Assembly (NCBI GenBank): GCA_937901335.1
Contig: CALCHC010000117.1
Span: 1-19,203 of the forward strand
DNA: 19,203 nucleotides
Source of the DNA: an uncultured Phascolarctobacterium sp.
GTDB lineage: Bacteria; Bacillota; Negativicutes; Acidaminococcales; Acidaminococcaceae
Direction of reading: 5' to 3'
Shown here: piece after piece, positions 11,898-19,203 of the stretch
Layout of the letters: every line of letters begins with the position of its first letter
Numbering within the stretch: position 1 is the first letter of the stretch
Program-made: the position numbers and the translations under genes
The notes under the pieces: model-generated
What the model was told of the DNA's origin: nothing
The model's input: only the letters and a program-made list of their open reading frames with translations
Databases searched by the model: none

Positions 11898-13805
11898 ATG
11901 AACAAAAAAGATTTGCTTTACTACATTAAACCTGAACAACAAAATGAAAAAGATTTGCATACTATTCTGGCAATGCACCCGGAAATTCAATTCGTTTCCT
12001 TGATGGGTGTTGACTTTGCCGGTAACGATACTGACGAAAAAATTCCGATGAAAATTTTCTTGGAAGATACTGCTGACTTTTTGGAAGGCAGTGCTGCTCA
12101 AACTGACGGTTCTTCCGTAGTTTTACCGGGCATTGCAACCTTGAACAATGCACGTGTCGATTTGATGGTTGATAAAACTGTAAACTGGTACGTGGATTAT
12201 AACTACGAGCATTTTGACGCAGAAAGTGGCAAAATGGTTGGTACTCTGCGTATTCCCTGTTACTTGATTCACAATGACAATCACGTTTGCTCCCGTTCCA
12301 TTTTGAAAGATACTCTTGACCATGTAGAAAAAGAGCTTATGGCAATGTTCAAAGAATATCCTGTAATCGCAGGCTTGGAACATGTTAACCTTGCTGAAGT
12401 AGAAAAACTTATTTTCACTTGCGCAACTGAATTGGAATTTTGGGTAAAATCTCCGGCAGAAGATGCTCCGGTAGAAGCTTTGCACTCTTCTCAAATCATG
12501 CAAGAACAATACTGGCAACGTACCCGTGGTAACGTGCGTACTGCTTTAGAACAAACCATCCAAACTTTGGAACTCTACGGTTTGGAACCGGAAATGGGTC
12601 ACAAAGAATGTGGCGGCGTTAAAGGTCAAATCGACGGTAGCGGTCACATGACTCACGTTATGGAACAATTGGAAGTGGACTGGAAGTTCAACGTTGGCGT
12701 ACAAACTGCTGACAACGAACTTTTGGCACGCATCATTGTCAAAGAAGTGTTCCGTATGAACGGCCTTGATGTTTCTTTCCAAGCTAAACCCATTCCTGGC
12801 GTAGCTGGTAGCGGTGAACACGTACACGTTGGCATTGCTGCTAAAATGAAGAACGGCAAAATCGTTAACCTGTTTTCTCCTAAAGATATGTACGAAGATT
12901 TTCTTTCTGCAATCGGTTATGGTAGTATGATGGGTCTCTTGAAAAACTACGAAGCAATCAATCCCTTTATTTCTTGCACCATAGACTCCTTTAACCGCTT
13001 GAAACCCGGTTTTGAAGCACCTATCTGCGTTGTAACTTCCTTGGGTATGAGCCCGGATAATCCGTCCCGTAACAGAACTATCCTCGCTGGTTTGATTCGT
13101 GACCTTGATAATGACAAGGCAACTCGTATCGAAATGCGTTCTCCCAATCCGTATACCAATACTTACATCGCACTTGCTGCTTTTTACCTGTCCATGCTTG
13201 ACGGTATCAAAGCGTGCGTAGCTTCCGGTAAAGATTTGAAAGCTCTCGAAGCAGAAATCTCCAAAGAAGCTGGCGTTGAAGGCTTCTATTTGGAAACTGA
13301 CCGTCAATATCGTACTGAAGAAGACGTTTTCGAAGACTTTACTGCAGAAGAACGCGACCGTCTCTTTGGTAAACCGCCTGCAACTGTTTGGGAAAATATG
13401 TGTGCTTTCGAAAAATATCCTGAGAAATTGGCAGTACTTACCGATAGCGGTATCTTGAAAAAAGAATATGCTGAGTCCTTCAAGCAAGGTGCGCTGATTC
13501 GTTGGGAAACCGAGCTTTTGACTCGCATCATTCCGGAAAATCACCAAAAGGTTATTGCTGCTAAACGCTTGCATACTCCTGACAGCAGCACTGACCTTGA
13601 CTTGGCTTTGTGGAATAAAATTCAAGCACTGCGTACTAAATTGGCGAAAGATTCCTTTGACAAAGCAAGCATCTTTACCTGCATTCGTAAGGCAATTGCT
13701 GAAGGTGATTTTGACACTGCTTCCGATAAACAAATCGAAATGGCAGAAGTTATGTTGGAATTGCGAAAGCTTTATAACGAGTACAAACAAAATATTATCG
13801 ATTAA
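11898..13805 (+). CDS. glutamine synthetase, long COG0174-type
   Basis: A 635-residue enzyme that joins glutamate and ammonia to glutamine with ATP, the main entry of nitrogen. I reject the upstream ATG at 11790, which lies inside the attenuator, and choose ATG 11898. The catalytic part shows EMGHKECGGVKGQIDGSG (the metal/glutamate-binding region), KPIPGVAGSGEHVHVG (297-312), NRLKPGFEAP (366-375) and RIEMRSPNPYTNTYIALAA. About 190 residues follow that the usual 440-470-residue GSI lacks; this tail is helical and charged. It is not the GlnN/GSIII type by its N-terminus. No canonical adenylylation tyrosine segment is recognised. It has its own promoter and a terminator-containing leader, suggesting nitrogen-responsive control at RNA level. 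Confidence 0.92.
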   Translation: MNKKDLLYYIKPEQQNEKDLHTILAMHPEIQFVSLMGVDFAGNDTDEKIPMKIFLEDTADFLEGSAAQTDGSSVVLPGIATLNNARVDLMVDKTVNWYVDYNYEHFDAESGKMVGTLRIPCYLIHNDNHVCSRSILKDTLDHVEKELMAMFKEYPVIAGLEHVNLAEVEKLIFTCATELEFWVKSPAEDAPVEALHSSQIMQEQYWQRTRGNVRTALEQTIQTLELYGLEPEMGHKECGGVKGQIDGSGHMTHVMEQLEVDWKFNVGVQTADNELLARIIVKEVFRMNGLDVSFQAKPIPGVAGSGEHVHVGIAAKMKNGKIVNLFSPKDMYEDFLSAIGYGSMMGLLKNYEAINPFISCTIDSFNRLKPGFEAPICVVTSLGMSPDNPSRNRTILAGLIRDLDNDKATRIEMRSPNPYTNTYIALAAFYLSMLDGIKACVASGKDLKALEAEISKEAGVEGFYLETDRQYRTEEDVFEDFTAEERDRLFGKPPATVWENMCAFEKYPEKLAVLTDSGILKKEYAESFKQGALIRWETELLTRIIPENHQKVIAAKRLHTPDSSTDLDLALWNKIQALRTKLAKDSFDKASIFTCIRKAIAEGDFDTASDKQIEMAEVMLELRKLYNEYKQNIID

Positions 13806-13814
13806 ACACGATAT

Positions 13815-13912
13815 AAGCACTGTCTAACTGTGTTGTCATAAAATTATTTGTTCGACGTACGTTTAGTACGCCTTCACGGCATAATTTTATTCCGCCTTGT
13901 TATCCAGCACTT
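13815..13912. repeat. long imperfect palindrome
   Basis: The arms align over about 47 bases: the outer part AAGnnCTGnnTAAC, a perfect inner ATAAAATTAT (13838-13847) with ATAATTTTAT (13881-13890), and a core CGTAC/GTACG (13856-13860, 13866-13870). The RNA could form a long interrupted hairpin on either strand. It resembles a dispersed REP or MITE-like element, but only one copy is in the window and no target duplication is evident. Confidence 0.7.
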
Positions 13913-13942
13913 CTATCGCATTTAACTAAAAATTAATAAATG

Positions 13943-13974
13943 AGAGCTTCAACTGTTGAGTTGAAGCTCTTTTT
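13943..13974 (+). terminator. terminator after glutamine synthetase
   Basis: AGAGCTTCAAC (13943-13953) pairs perfectly with GTTGAAGCTCT (13960-13970) around a 6-base loop, followed by TTTTT. It lies about 140 bases beyond the stop, after the palindrome. Confidence 0.9.
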
Positions 13975-13984
13975 GTGTTAGAAT
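13956..13984 (+). promoter_or_regulatory. candidate promoter of the thioesterase gene, inside the terminator
   Basis: TTGAGT (13956-13961) and TAGAAT (13979-13984) are 17 bases apart. The -35 box lies in the loop and 3' arm of the preceding terminator, so the two signals share sequence. The match is moderate. Confidence 0.5.
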
Positions 13985-14037
13985 AGTGACGATAAAATGA
14001 GCATACTGTCGCGTGCTTTTGAAACGAGGCGAATGAT

Positions 14038-14481
14038 ATGGTGGAACAAGTAAAGGATGTTCCTGCGTACATCCGAGAAATGTACAAGAATAATTGTTTT
14101 ATGAATGAGTTTGGTGTTGAGATTGGCGAAATCACTTGTGGTAGCGCTGTTGTAAGTATCAAGCTTAACCCTGAAAAACATTTTAATCATCGTGGAATTT
14201 GTCACGGTGGTGTACTGACTGCGTTAGCAGATTCTGTTCTCGGAGTTACAGGTGCCAGTGTTGGTGCTGCAGTTGCAACCTTAAATTTCAGTATGAACTT
14301 TATCAAGAACGTTCATAGCGAGGATCGTATTTATGTAAAGAGTACAATCCGTCATCATGGTCGTACTACTATGGTAATCGAAGCTGAAATGTATGATGAA
14401 GCAAACCATTCGCTGATGGCGACTATTTTAACAACAATGTTTATTGTTGGGAGATTTAAGGAGATACCTGAAAAATGGTAA
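14038..14481 (+). CDS. PaaI-family hotdog thioesterase
   Basis: A 147-residue single hotdog-domain protein that should hydrolyse acyl-CoA or aryl-CoA thioesters in the cytoplasm. The active-site region is HRGICHGGVLTALADSVLG (51-69), with the conserved HGG (56-58) and D65; the central helix packs against strands ending in TILTTMFIVGRF. This HGG...AD order is typical of the PaaI/YdiI subgroup, usually tetrameric. GAGG lies 8 bases before ATG 14038. The acyl-CoA dehydrogenase follows 52 bases downstream, so a shared role in CoA-ester metabolism is plausible. The substrate cannot be told from the sequence. The length is normal for the family. Confidence 0.88.
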   Translation: MVEQVKDVPAYIREMYKNNCFMNEFGVEIGEITCGSAVVSIKLNPEKHFNHRGICHGGVLTALADSVLGVTGASVGAAVATLNFSMNFIKNVHSEDRIYVKSTIRHHGRTTMVIEAEMYDEANHSLMATILTTMFIVGRFKEIPEKW

Positions 14482-14533
14482 ATCCTTGTCAATAAAAATC
14501 GCGGACTGGCCGCAAAAATTTTAGGAGGAAATT

Positions 14534-15673
14534 ATGAATTTCGAACTGAACGAAGAACAACTTGAACTTGTAGAGATGGTGAGAGAGTTCGTAGAACAAG
14601 AAATCACCCCGTATGTTCACGAAATGGATGAACAAAACAACATGCGCGAAGGCTTGATTGAACGCGCTAACGAAATGGGTCTCTTGAACCTTATCGTTCC
14701 CGAAGAATACGGCGGACCTGGTTTGGACAGCATTTCCATCGCAGCAATCTATGAAGAATTGGGTAAAGGCTGCGCAGGTATTGCAACCTCTTTGGCTGCT
14801 AACTCCTTGGCTACCGTACCTGTATTGATTGCTGGTACCGAAGAACAAAAACAAATGTACTGCGACGTTCTCAACGAAGGTGGCTTGGCTGCTTTTGCTT
14901 TGACTGAACCCGGTGCTGGTTCTGACGCTGGTGGCGTTTCCACCCGTGCAGAAAAAAATAAAGAAGAAGGTACCTACACTTTGAACGGTACCAAAATCTT
15001 CATCACCAATGCTGGTATTGCAGACATGTTCTTAATTTTCGCTAACACTCGCAAAACTGGCGGTATCCGTGGTCTGACAGCATTCATCGTTCCGAAAGAC
15101 ACTCCGGGTCTGTCCATTGGTAAAAAAGAAAACAAAATGGGTATCCGTCCCTCCAACACCTGCGAAGTTATCCTCCAAGACGTTGTTGTTCCTGAAGCTA
15201 ACCGCGTAGGCCGTGAAGGTGAAGGCTTCCGTATTGCTATGGCAACCCTCGACGCAGCTCGTCCGTTCGTAGGTGCTGTATCCGTAGGTTTGGCACAAGC
15301 TGCTCTCGATTGCGCAGTTAAATATGCTAAAGAACGCCGTCAATTTGGTCAACCTATCGCTTCCTTCCAATTGGTACAAGGCATGCTCGCTGATATGGCT
15401 ATCAAAGTTGAAACTGCTCGTTTGTTGGTTCAAAAATGCTGCTGGATGCGTGACCAAGGCATGGAATATTCCAAAGAAGCTGCTATGGCTAAATGCTATG
15501 CTGCTGACGTAGCAATGCAAGTTACCACCGACGCTGTTCAAGTAATGGGTGGCTATGGCTATTCTCGTGAATATCCTGTAGAAAAAATGATGCGTGACGC
15601 TAAAATCATGCAAATTTATGAAGGCACCAACCAAATTCAACGCCTCGTAATTGCTAACAAATTATTGTACTAA
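14534..15673 (+). CDS. acyl-CoA dehydrogenase (short-chain/butyryl-CoA type)
   Basis: A complete 379-residue FAD enzyme that oxidises acyl-CoA to the 2,3-enoyl-CoA, or runs in reverse with an electron-transferring flavoprotein in fermenters. Landmarks: AFALTEPGAGSDAGG (about 116-130; FAD and substrate contacts), KIFITNAGIADMFLIF, a C-terminal helical domain with RRQFGQPIASFQLVQ, QVMGGYGYSREYP, and the catalytic base E363 in YEGTNQIQR. A perfect AGGAGG precedes ATG 14534. Codon use is strongly biased, suggesting high expression. No etfA/etfB genes lie next to it, so its partner is elsewhere. A butyryl-CoA role fits an anaerobic fermenter, but chain length cannot be read from the sequence. Confidence 0.94.
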   Translation: MNFELNEEQLELVEMVREFVEQEITPYVHEMDEQNNMREGLIERANEMGLLNLIVPEEYGGPGLDSISIAAIYEELGKGCAGIATSLAANSLATVPVLIAGTEEQKQMYCDVLNEGGLAAFALTEPGAGSDAGGVSTRAEKNKEEGTYTLNGTKIFITNAGIADMFLIFANTRKTGGIRGLTAFIVPKDTPGLSIGKKENKMGIRPSNTCEVILQDVVVPEANRVGREGEGFRIAMATLDAARPFVGAVSVGLAQAALDCAVKYAKERRQFGQPIASFQLVQGMLADMAIKVETARLLVQKCCWMRDQGMEYSKEAAMAKCYAADVAMQVTTDAVQVMGGYGYSREYPVEKMMRDAKIMQIYEGTNQIQRLVIANKLLY

Positions 15674-15684
15674 TATTTAAAACT

Positions 15685-15718
15685 AATCCCCTGCTTTTTA
15701 CAAAGCGGGGGATTTTTT
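15685..15718 (+). terminator. terminator after acyl-CoA dehydrogenase
   Basis: AATCCCCTGCTTT (15685-15697) pairs with AAAGCGGGGGATT (15702-15714), with one G-U pair, followed by a run of T. A strong intrinsic terminator. Confidence 0.92.
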
Positions 15719-15739
15719 TATGTTTATTCATAAAATTTG

Positions 15740-15748
15740 TGTTATAAT
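15740..15748 (+). promoter_or_regulatory. extended -10 promoter of lspA
   Basis: TGTTATAAT (15740-15748) is a perfect extended -10. No good -35 box is visible at 16-18 bases upstream, which is common for extended -10 promoters. It probably drives the lspA-rluD-pyrR run. Confidence 0.7.
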
Positions 15749-15783
15749 GTACTCTAGAATAGTATTTACAATAGGGGTAATAT

Positions 15784-16236
15784 ATGTATTTTTTGCTTGT
15801 TGCTTTGTTGGTAATAATTTTTGACCAACTGACAAAGTATTATGTGGTGTCTAATTTTTATTTGGGAGAGAGCGTACCGGTCATTGAAAATATTTTTCAT
15901 TGGACTTACATCCTTAATCCCGGAGCTGCCTTTGGTATGTTTGAAGGTAGTCGTTGGTTTTTCGTGGTAATTGCCATTGGAGTACTGGTTGGCATTTGGT
16001 ACATGAAGGACGAAATTAATGAAGGCGGTTGGATGATGCAGTATGGTGCAGCGCTTTTTGGCGGCGGTGCCATTGGCAATCTTATTGACCGTGCGAGAAG
16101 TGGTCTTGTAATTGACTTCTTCGATTTTAGAATTTGGCCTGTATTCAACGTGGCTGATATAGCAATTTGTGTAGGAGTGGCAATGATTTTATGGAAAGTA
16201 TTGCAAACGGAATTTCTGACGAACGAGAAATCTTAA
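15784..16236 (+). CDS. lspA: lipoprotein signal peptidase (signal peptidase II)
   Basis: A 150-residue membrane aspartic protease that removes signal peptides from prolipoproteins after lipid attachment. The usual four membrane helices are visible (about 1-21, 56-74, 84-101 and 120-140). Family motifs are FDQLTKYYV (13-21), NPGAAFGMF (45-53), GGAIGNLIDR (94-103), VIDFFDF with catalytic D111 and FNVADIAI with catalytic D125. AGGGG lies 6 bases before ATG 15784. The downstream pseudouridine synthase start lies within its last codons, an arrangement common for lspA-rluD in Firmicutes. Confidence 0.97.
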   Translation: MYFLLVALLVIIFDQLTKYYVVSNFYLGESVPVIENIFHWTYILNPGAAFGMFEGSRWFFVVIAIGVLVGIWYMKDEINEGGWMMQYGAALFGGGAIGNLIDRARSGLVIDFFDFRIWPVFNVADIAICVGVAMILWKVLQTEFLTNEKS

Positions 16237-17138
16237 TTATAACTGAAAACGAAGCAGGTCAACGTGCTGACGTTGCTCTTGCTGCTATGTTGGAGCTTAC
16301 ACGCTCTAATATGCAAAAACTTTTGGATGAAGGCAGAGCAGTTAAAGGCACTAAGGTAATCAAGTCCAACTATAAATTAAAGCTTGGTGATGAAATTATC
16401 GTAACTTTGCCTGAACCTCAACCTTTGGACGTACAACCGGAAAATATTCCCTTAGACATTATTTACGAAGATGAAGATGTTGTGGTTGTAAATAAAGCTC
16501 GTGGTATGGTAGTGCATCCTGCTGCTGGCAACTACAGCGGTACTTTGGTAAATGCATTGCTTTATCATTGCAAGAACCTTTCCGGTATCAATGGTGTTAT
16601 CCGTCCCGGTATCGTACATCGTTTGGATAAGGATACTTCCGGTATTATGATTTGTGCTAAGAATGATGCTGCTCACGTTTCTCTGTCTGAGCAAATTCAA
16701 AGTAAGACTGCACAACGTACTTATCTTGCTGTAGTACGTGGCAATATTAAAACTGATAGCGGCGTTATTGAAACACAAATCGCCCGTGATAAAGATGACC
16801 GCAAAAAGATGGCGGTTGTTAAAGAAGGCGGTCGTAACGCTGTTACTGAATATGAAGTTGTAGAACGTTTCGGTAAGTACACCATTGTAAAATGCAAGCT
16901 GAAAACCGGACGCACTCACCAAATTCGCGTACATATGGAATATTTAGGTTATCCCTTGGTTGGTGACCCCAAGTATTCTCCCATGAAAACGCCTTTCTCC
17001 ATTAACGGACAGGCGCTGCATTCTCTGACCTTGGCTTTTGATCATCCTCGCACTGGCGAACGTATGGAGTTCGAGGCGAAGCTGCCGGAAGATTTGCATA
17101 AAGTTGTTACCAGACTGCGTTTAGGGCAGTTTAATTAA
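16191..17138 (+). CDS. rluD: RluA/RluD-family pseudouridine synthase
   Basis: A 315-residue RNA pseudouridine synthase that isomerises uridines, in the RluD subgroup those of 23S rRNA helix 69. An N-terminal S4 RNA-binding domain (about 23-70) precedes the catalytic domain with MVVHPAAGNYSGTLVNAL, the active-site HRLDKDTSG with catalytic D146, and TGRTHQIRVHMEYLGYPLVGDPKY. I place the start at ATG 16191, 14 bases after AGGAG and overlapping lspA by 46 bases; a TTG at 16167 in the same frame is possible but has no ribosome site. The symbol follows family resemblance and lspA linkage; the exact target uridine is not provable here. Confidence 0.92.
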   Translation: MESIANGISDEREILIITENEAGQRADVALAAMLELTRSNMQKLLDEGRAVKGTKVIKSNYKLKLGDEIIVTLPEPQPLDVQPENIPLDIIYEDEDVVVVNKARGMVVHPAAGNYSGTLVNALLYHCKNLSGINGVIRPGIVHRLDKDTSGIMICAKNDAAHVSLSEQIQSKTAQRTYLAVVRGNIKTDSGVIETQIARDKDDRKKMAVVKEGGRNAVTEYEVVERFGKYTIVKCKLKTGRTHQIRVHMEYLGYPLVGDPKYSPMKTPFSINGQALHSLTLAFDHPRTGERMEFEAKLPEDLHKVVTRLRLGQFN

Positions 17139-17185
17139 TAAGCATTTAGCGTACAAACGCAATATATTATGGAAGGTGAATTATT

Positions 17186-17734
17186 ATGAGTACTTTTGTT
17201 AAGAAAAATGTTTTGATGGATGCTGATGCAATGCGCCGTGCCATCGTGCGTATTTCTCATGAAATCATCGAAAAAAATAAAGGCGTAGAAGATGTAGTTT
17301 TGGTTGGTATCCATACTCTTGGTGTACCTTTGGCAGAACGCTTGGCTGGTGCTATTGAAAAAATTGAAGATGTAAAAGTTCCTGTTGGCATGGTAGATAT
17401 CACCATGTATCGTGATGACCTTTCTTCTTTGGACTACAATCCTGTAGTTCATAATACTCAAATCGATGTTGATCTAAACGGCAAAACTGTAATTTTGGTA
17501 GACGACGTTCTCTTCACCGGTCGTACCATTCGTGCAGCTCTTGACGCAATTATCGATATGGGTCGTCCTAAAGCTATTCAACTGGCTGTTCTTATTGACC
17601 GTGGTCATCGTGAACTGCCGATTCGTGCTGACTTCGCTGGCAAAAACGTTCCCACTTCCAAAAGAGAAGATGTGCGTGTAAGCTTGGTTGAAAACCACGG
17701 CACTGACGAAGTTGTAATTGGTGAATACGTATAA
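17186..17734 (+). CDS. pyrR: bifunctional pyrimidine regulator / uracil phosphoribosyltransferase
   Basis: A 182-residue PyrR. In Firmicutes it binds UMP or UTP and attaches to pyr mRNA leaders to promote termination, and it has weak uracil phosphoribosyltransferase activity. The PRPP-binding loop VILVDDVLFTGRT is at 102-114, and YRDDLS (75-80) and the basic loop DRGHRELPIRADFAGKNVPT are typical. GGAAGGTG precedes ATG 17186. I see no PyrR-binding loop or terminator in the 47-base gap before it, and no pyr biosynthesis genes follow, so it acts on targets elsewhere. It lies between rluD and a LUD gene in a tight plus-strand run. Confidence 0.96.
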   Translation: MSTFVKKNVLMDADAMRRAIVRISHEIIEKNKGVEDVVLVGIHTLGVPLAERLAGAIEKIEDVKVPVGMVDITMYRDDLSSLDYNPVVHNTQIDVDLNGKTVILVDDVLFTGRTIRAALDAIIDMGRPKAIQLAVLIDRGHRELPIRADFAGKNVPTSKREDVRVSLVENHGTDEVVIGEYV

Positions 17735-17763
17735 GCATAAACTTTTAATACGAGGTGAAAAAC

Positions 17764-18402
17764 ATGGCTACTTGGATTCAACAACGCAATGAACTTTTAG
17801 GTAAAGCTGTTATCGCAAATTTGGCGAAACGTAATATGGAAGGCTATTACTGTGCTACTAAAGAAGAAGCTTTGCAAAAAGCTTTGGAACTTATTCCCGA
17901 AACTGATGTGGTTACTTGGGGTGGTTCTGTTTCCATTGACGAAATTGGTTTATTGGCTGCAGTGAAAGCAAGAAACCCTGTTATTGACCGCGACACTGCT
18001 TCCACTATGGAAGAAAAAGTAGAAATGATGCGCAAAGGTTTGACCTGCGATACCTTCCTTATGAGCACCAACGCTCTGAGTGAAGATGGTATCCTCGTTA
18101 ATATCGACGGCAATGGTAACCGTGTAGCGTCCTTAATCTTTGGCCCTAAACAAGTTGTAATCATTGCTGGCGTTAATAAAATCGCTAAAGATTTAGATAG
18201 CGCTATTGCTCGTGCTCGTGGTACTGCTGCTCCTGTAAATGCTCAACGCTTTGCTGGTATTAGTGTGCCTTGCGCAAAAACTGGCGTGTGTGCAAACTGC
18301 AATGCTCCTGACTGCATGTGCTGCCAAGTAGTAGTTACTCGTCACAGTCGTCAAGCTGGTCGTATTAAGATTATCCTCGTAGGTGAAAACTTAGGCTTCT
18401 AA
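17764..18402 (+). CDS. LUD-domain (lactate utilization/YkgG-like) protein
   Basis: A 212-residue protein of the DUF162/LUD family, related to LutC and the N-terminal part of LutB. Typical landmarks are VTWGGSVSIDEIG (50-62), MSTNALSEDGILVNIDGNGN (100-119) and FGPKQVVIIAGVNKI (126-140). A cysteine cluster follows, C170, C176, C179, C184, C186 and C187, which could hold a metal or iron-sulphur centre; this is inference. The start is ATG 17764, 8 bases after GAGG; in-frame GTG 17755 overlaps that site. No lutA or lutB lies nearby, so a role in lactate oxidation is not shown. It sits between pyrR and uridine phosphorylase and may serve a different pathway. Confidence 0.88.
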   Translation: MATWIQQRNELLGKAVIANLAKRNMEGYYCATKEEALQKALELIPETDVVTWGGSVSIDEIGLLAAVKARNPVIDRDTASTMEEKVEMMRKGLTCDTFLMSTNALSEDGILVNIDGNGNRVASLIFGPKQVVIIAGVNKIAKDLDSAIARARGTAAPVNAQRFAGISVPCAKTGVCANCNAPDCMCCQVVVTRHSRQAGRIKIILVGENLGF

Positions 18403-18423
18403 TTTTGAAAGGAGTGCTTAAGT

Positions 18424-19203
18424 ATGGAAAAGCGTTACGCTGCTCCCGATGAAGTTTTGTATCATATTGGCTTTAGTGCCAATGACATAAAAGGTGCTAA
18501 GATTGCTATTCTGCCTGGTGATCCCGGCAGAGTAGAGGGTTTGGCACGTTCTATTAGCGATGAAGTAGAATATGTTGCTACTCATCGTGAATATACCAGC
18601 TGGCTTGCTTGGTTTGAAGGAACTCCTATTTTGGTGTGCTCTACCGGTATGGGCGGTCCTTCCGTTGGTATTGGCATAGAAGAACTGGCGCGTGTGGGTA
18701 TTACTCATTTTATCCGCGTTGGTACTACCGGTGCCATCCAAGACAGCATTGAATTAGGTGAAGTAATCATCAACAACGCGGCAGTGCGTTTAGATGGTAC
18801 TTCCAAACATTATGCACCGTTGGAATATCCTGCAGTTGCAAGTTTTGATATTGTTTCTGCGTTGGTGCAAGGCGCTAAAGAAAATGCAGTGCCTTATCAT
18901 TTGGGGATTTCTGCTTCTTCCGATACCTTCTGGCCCGGACAGGAGCGTTATGATAGTTTTACAGGTTATGTGCCGCGAGACTTTCAAGGTAGCTTAAAAG
19001 AATGGCAAGCTTTGGGAGTGCTTAACTACGAAATGGAAACTTCTGCTTTGTTCGTTATTGCTAAAATCTTTGGCTTGGAAGCAGGTTCTATTTGTGCGGC
19101 AGTTGCCAAACGCACGGAAAGCGAAGCTGTTGCCAAAGGTGAGCTGCTTGCAGTATCAGCGGATCTTACTAACGATCTGCGAGAATTGCTTTCCAGTATG
19201 TTG
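18424..19203 (+). CDS. udp: uridine phosphorylase, 3' end beyond the window
   Basis: A nucleoside phosphorylase open for 260 codons to the last base of the window, with no stop reached; known Udp proteins have about 253 residues, so little is missing. It splits uridine with phosphate into uracil and ribose 1-phosphate for pyrimidine salvage. Landmarks are GDPGR (32-36; phosphate), STGMGGPS (73-80), RVGTTGAIQ (98-106), the uridine-phosphorylase-specific ASSDTFWPGQERYD (164-177) and NYEMETSALF (201-210) with the ribose-binding EME. AAAGGAG lies 9 bases before ATG 18424. The gene follows the LUD gene by 21 bases and shares a pyrimidine theme with pyrR. Confidence 0.94.
   Translation, partial: MEKRYAAPDEVLYHIGFSANDIKGAKIAILPGDPGRVEGLARSISDEVEYVATHREYTSWLAWFEGTPILVCSTGMGGPSVGIGIEELARVGITHFIRVGTTGAIQDSIELGEVIINNAAVRLDGTSKHYAPLEYPAVASFDIVSALVQGAKENAVPYHLGISASSDTFWPGQERYDSFTGYVPRDFQGSLKEWQALGVLNYEMETSALFVIAKIFGLEAGSICAAVAKRTESEAVAKGELLAVSADLTNDLRELLSSML

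Noticed and set aside
12546..13820. 424-residue open frame on the minus strand opposite glutamine synthetase
   Set aside because: Same cause: codon bias of the highly expressed sense gene; no ribosome site or recognisable domain.
17139..17185. PyrR-binding attenuator before pyrR
   Set aside because: The 47-base gap contains only a tiny GCGT/ACGC hairpin and no binding-loop consensus or terminator.
1..19203. CRISPR array, tRNA or rRNA genes, insertion sequence with transposase
   Set aside because: No regularly spaced repeats, tRNA cloverleaf, rRNA stretch or transposase frame was seen on reading either strand.

Overview
The window reads as low-GC Firmicutes-type chromosome: Shine-Dalgarno sites are strong, promoters are sigma-A-like (TTGnnn-N17-TATAAT), and TTG/GTG starts occur. 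The gene set is comEA-comEC-holA, lspA-rluD-pyrR, an acyl-CoA dehydrogenase, a LUD protein and a long COG0174-type glutamine synthetase. Together with a secreted protein that has no lipobox, it suggests an anaerobic Negativicute, perhaps Acidaminococcaceae/Phascolarctobacterium-like. That placement is inference from remembered family resemblance; no database was searched.

Bases 1-2760 are an AT-rich accessory segment. It carries a 580-residue protein with five zinc-ribbon repeats, an internal PD-(D/E)XK-type nuclease and a C-terminal NUMOD1-like domain, followed by a small secreted orphan. Bases 2830-3125 look like an intergenic gap but hold what appears to be a complete type I toxin-antitoxin locus laid out like the pAD1 par (Fst/RNAII) system. 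A 29-codon membrane peptide gene on the minus strand and a ~75-nt plus-strand RNA converge on one bidirectional terminator. A 14-base direct repeat lets the RNA loop pair with the toxin start site. This is the most interesting item in the window.

Bases 3196-11730 are mostly core genome: a class I aminotransferase (minus) divergent from leuS (plus), then comEA and comEC overlapping by 4 bases (DNA uptake), a HigBA-type toxin-antitoxin pair, and holA (DNA polymerase III delta). The HigBA pair sits between comEC and holA, genes that are often adjacent in Firmicutes.

Bases 11750-13805 hold the glutamine synthetase. It has its own promoter and a leader with overlapping hairpins ending in an intrinsic terminator, which suggests ANTAR-like antitermination. 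A stable hairpin also lies between its Shine-Dalgarno and start codon. A ~98-base imperfect palindrome and a terminator follow.

Bases 13956-19203 hold a hotdog thioesterase, an acyl-CoA dehydrogenase and its terminator, then a tightly packed plus-strand run: lspA, an RluD-type pseudouridine synthase, pyrR, a LUD-domain protein with a cysteine cluster, and uridine phosphorylase, which runs off the window end. PyrR and uridine phosphorylase suggest a pyrimidine salvage/regulation theme in that operon.
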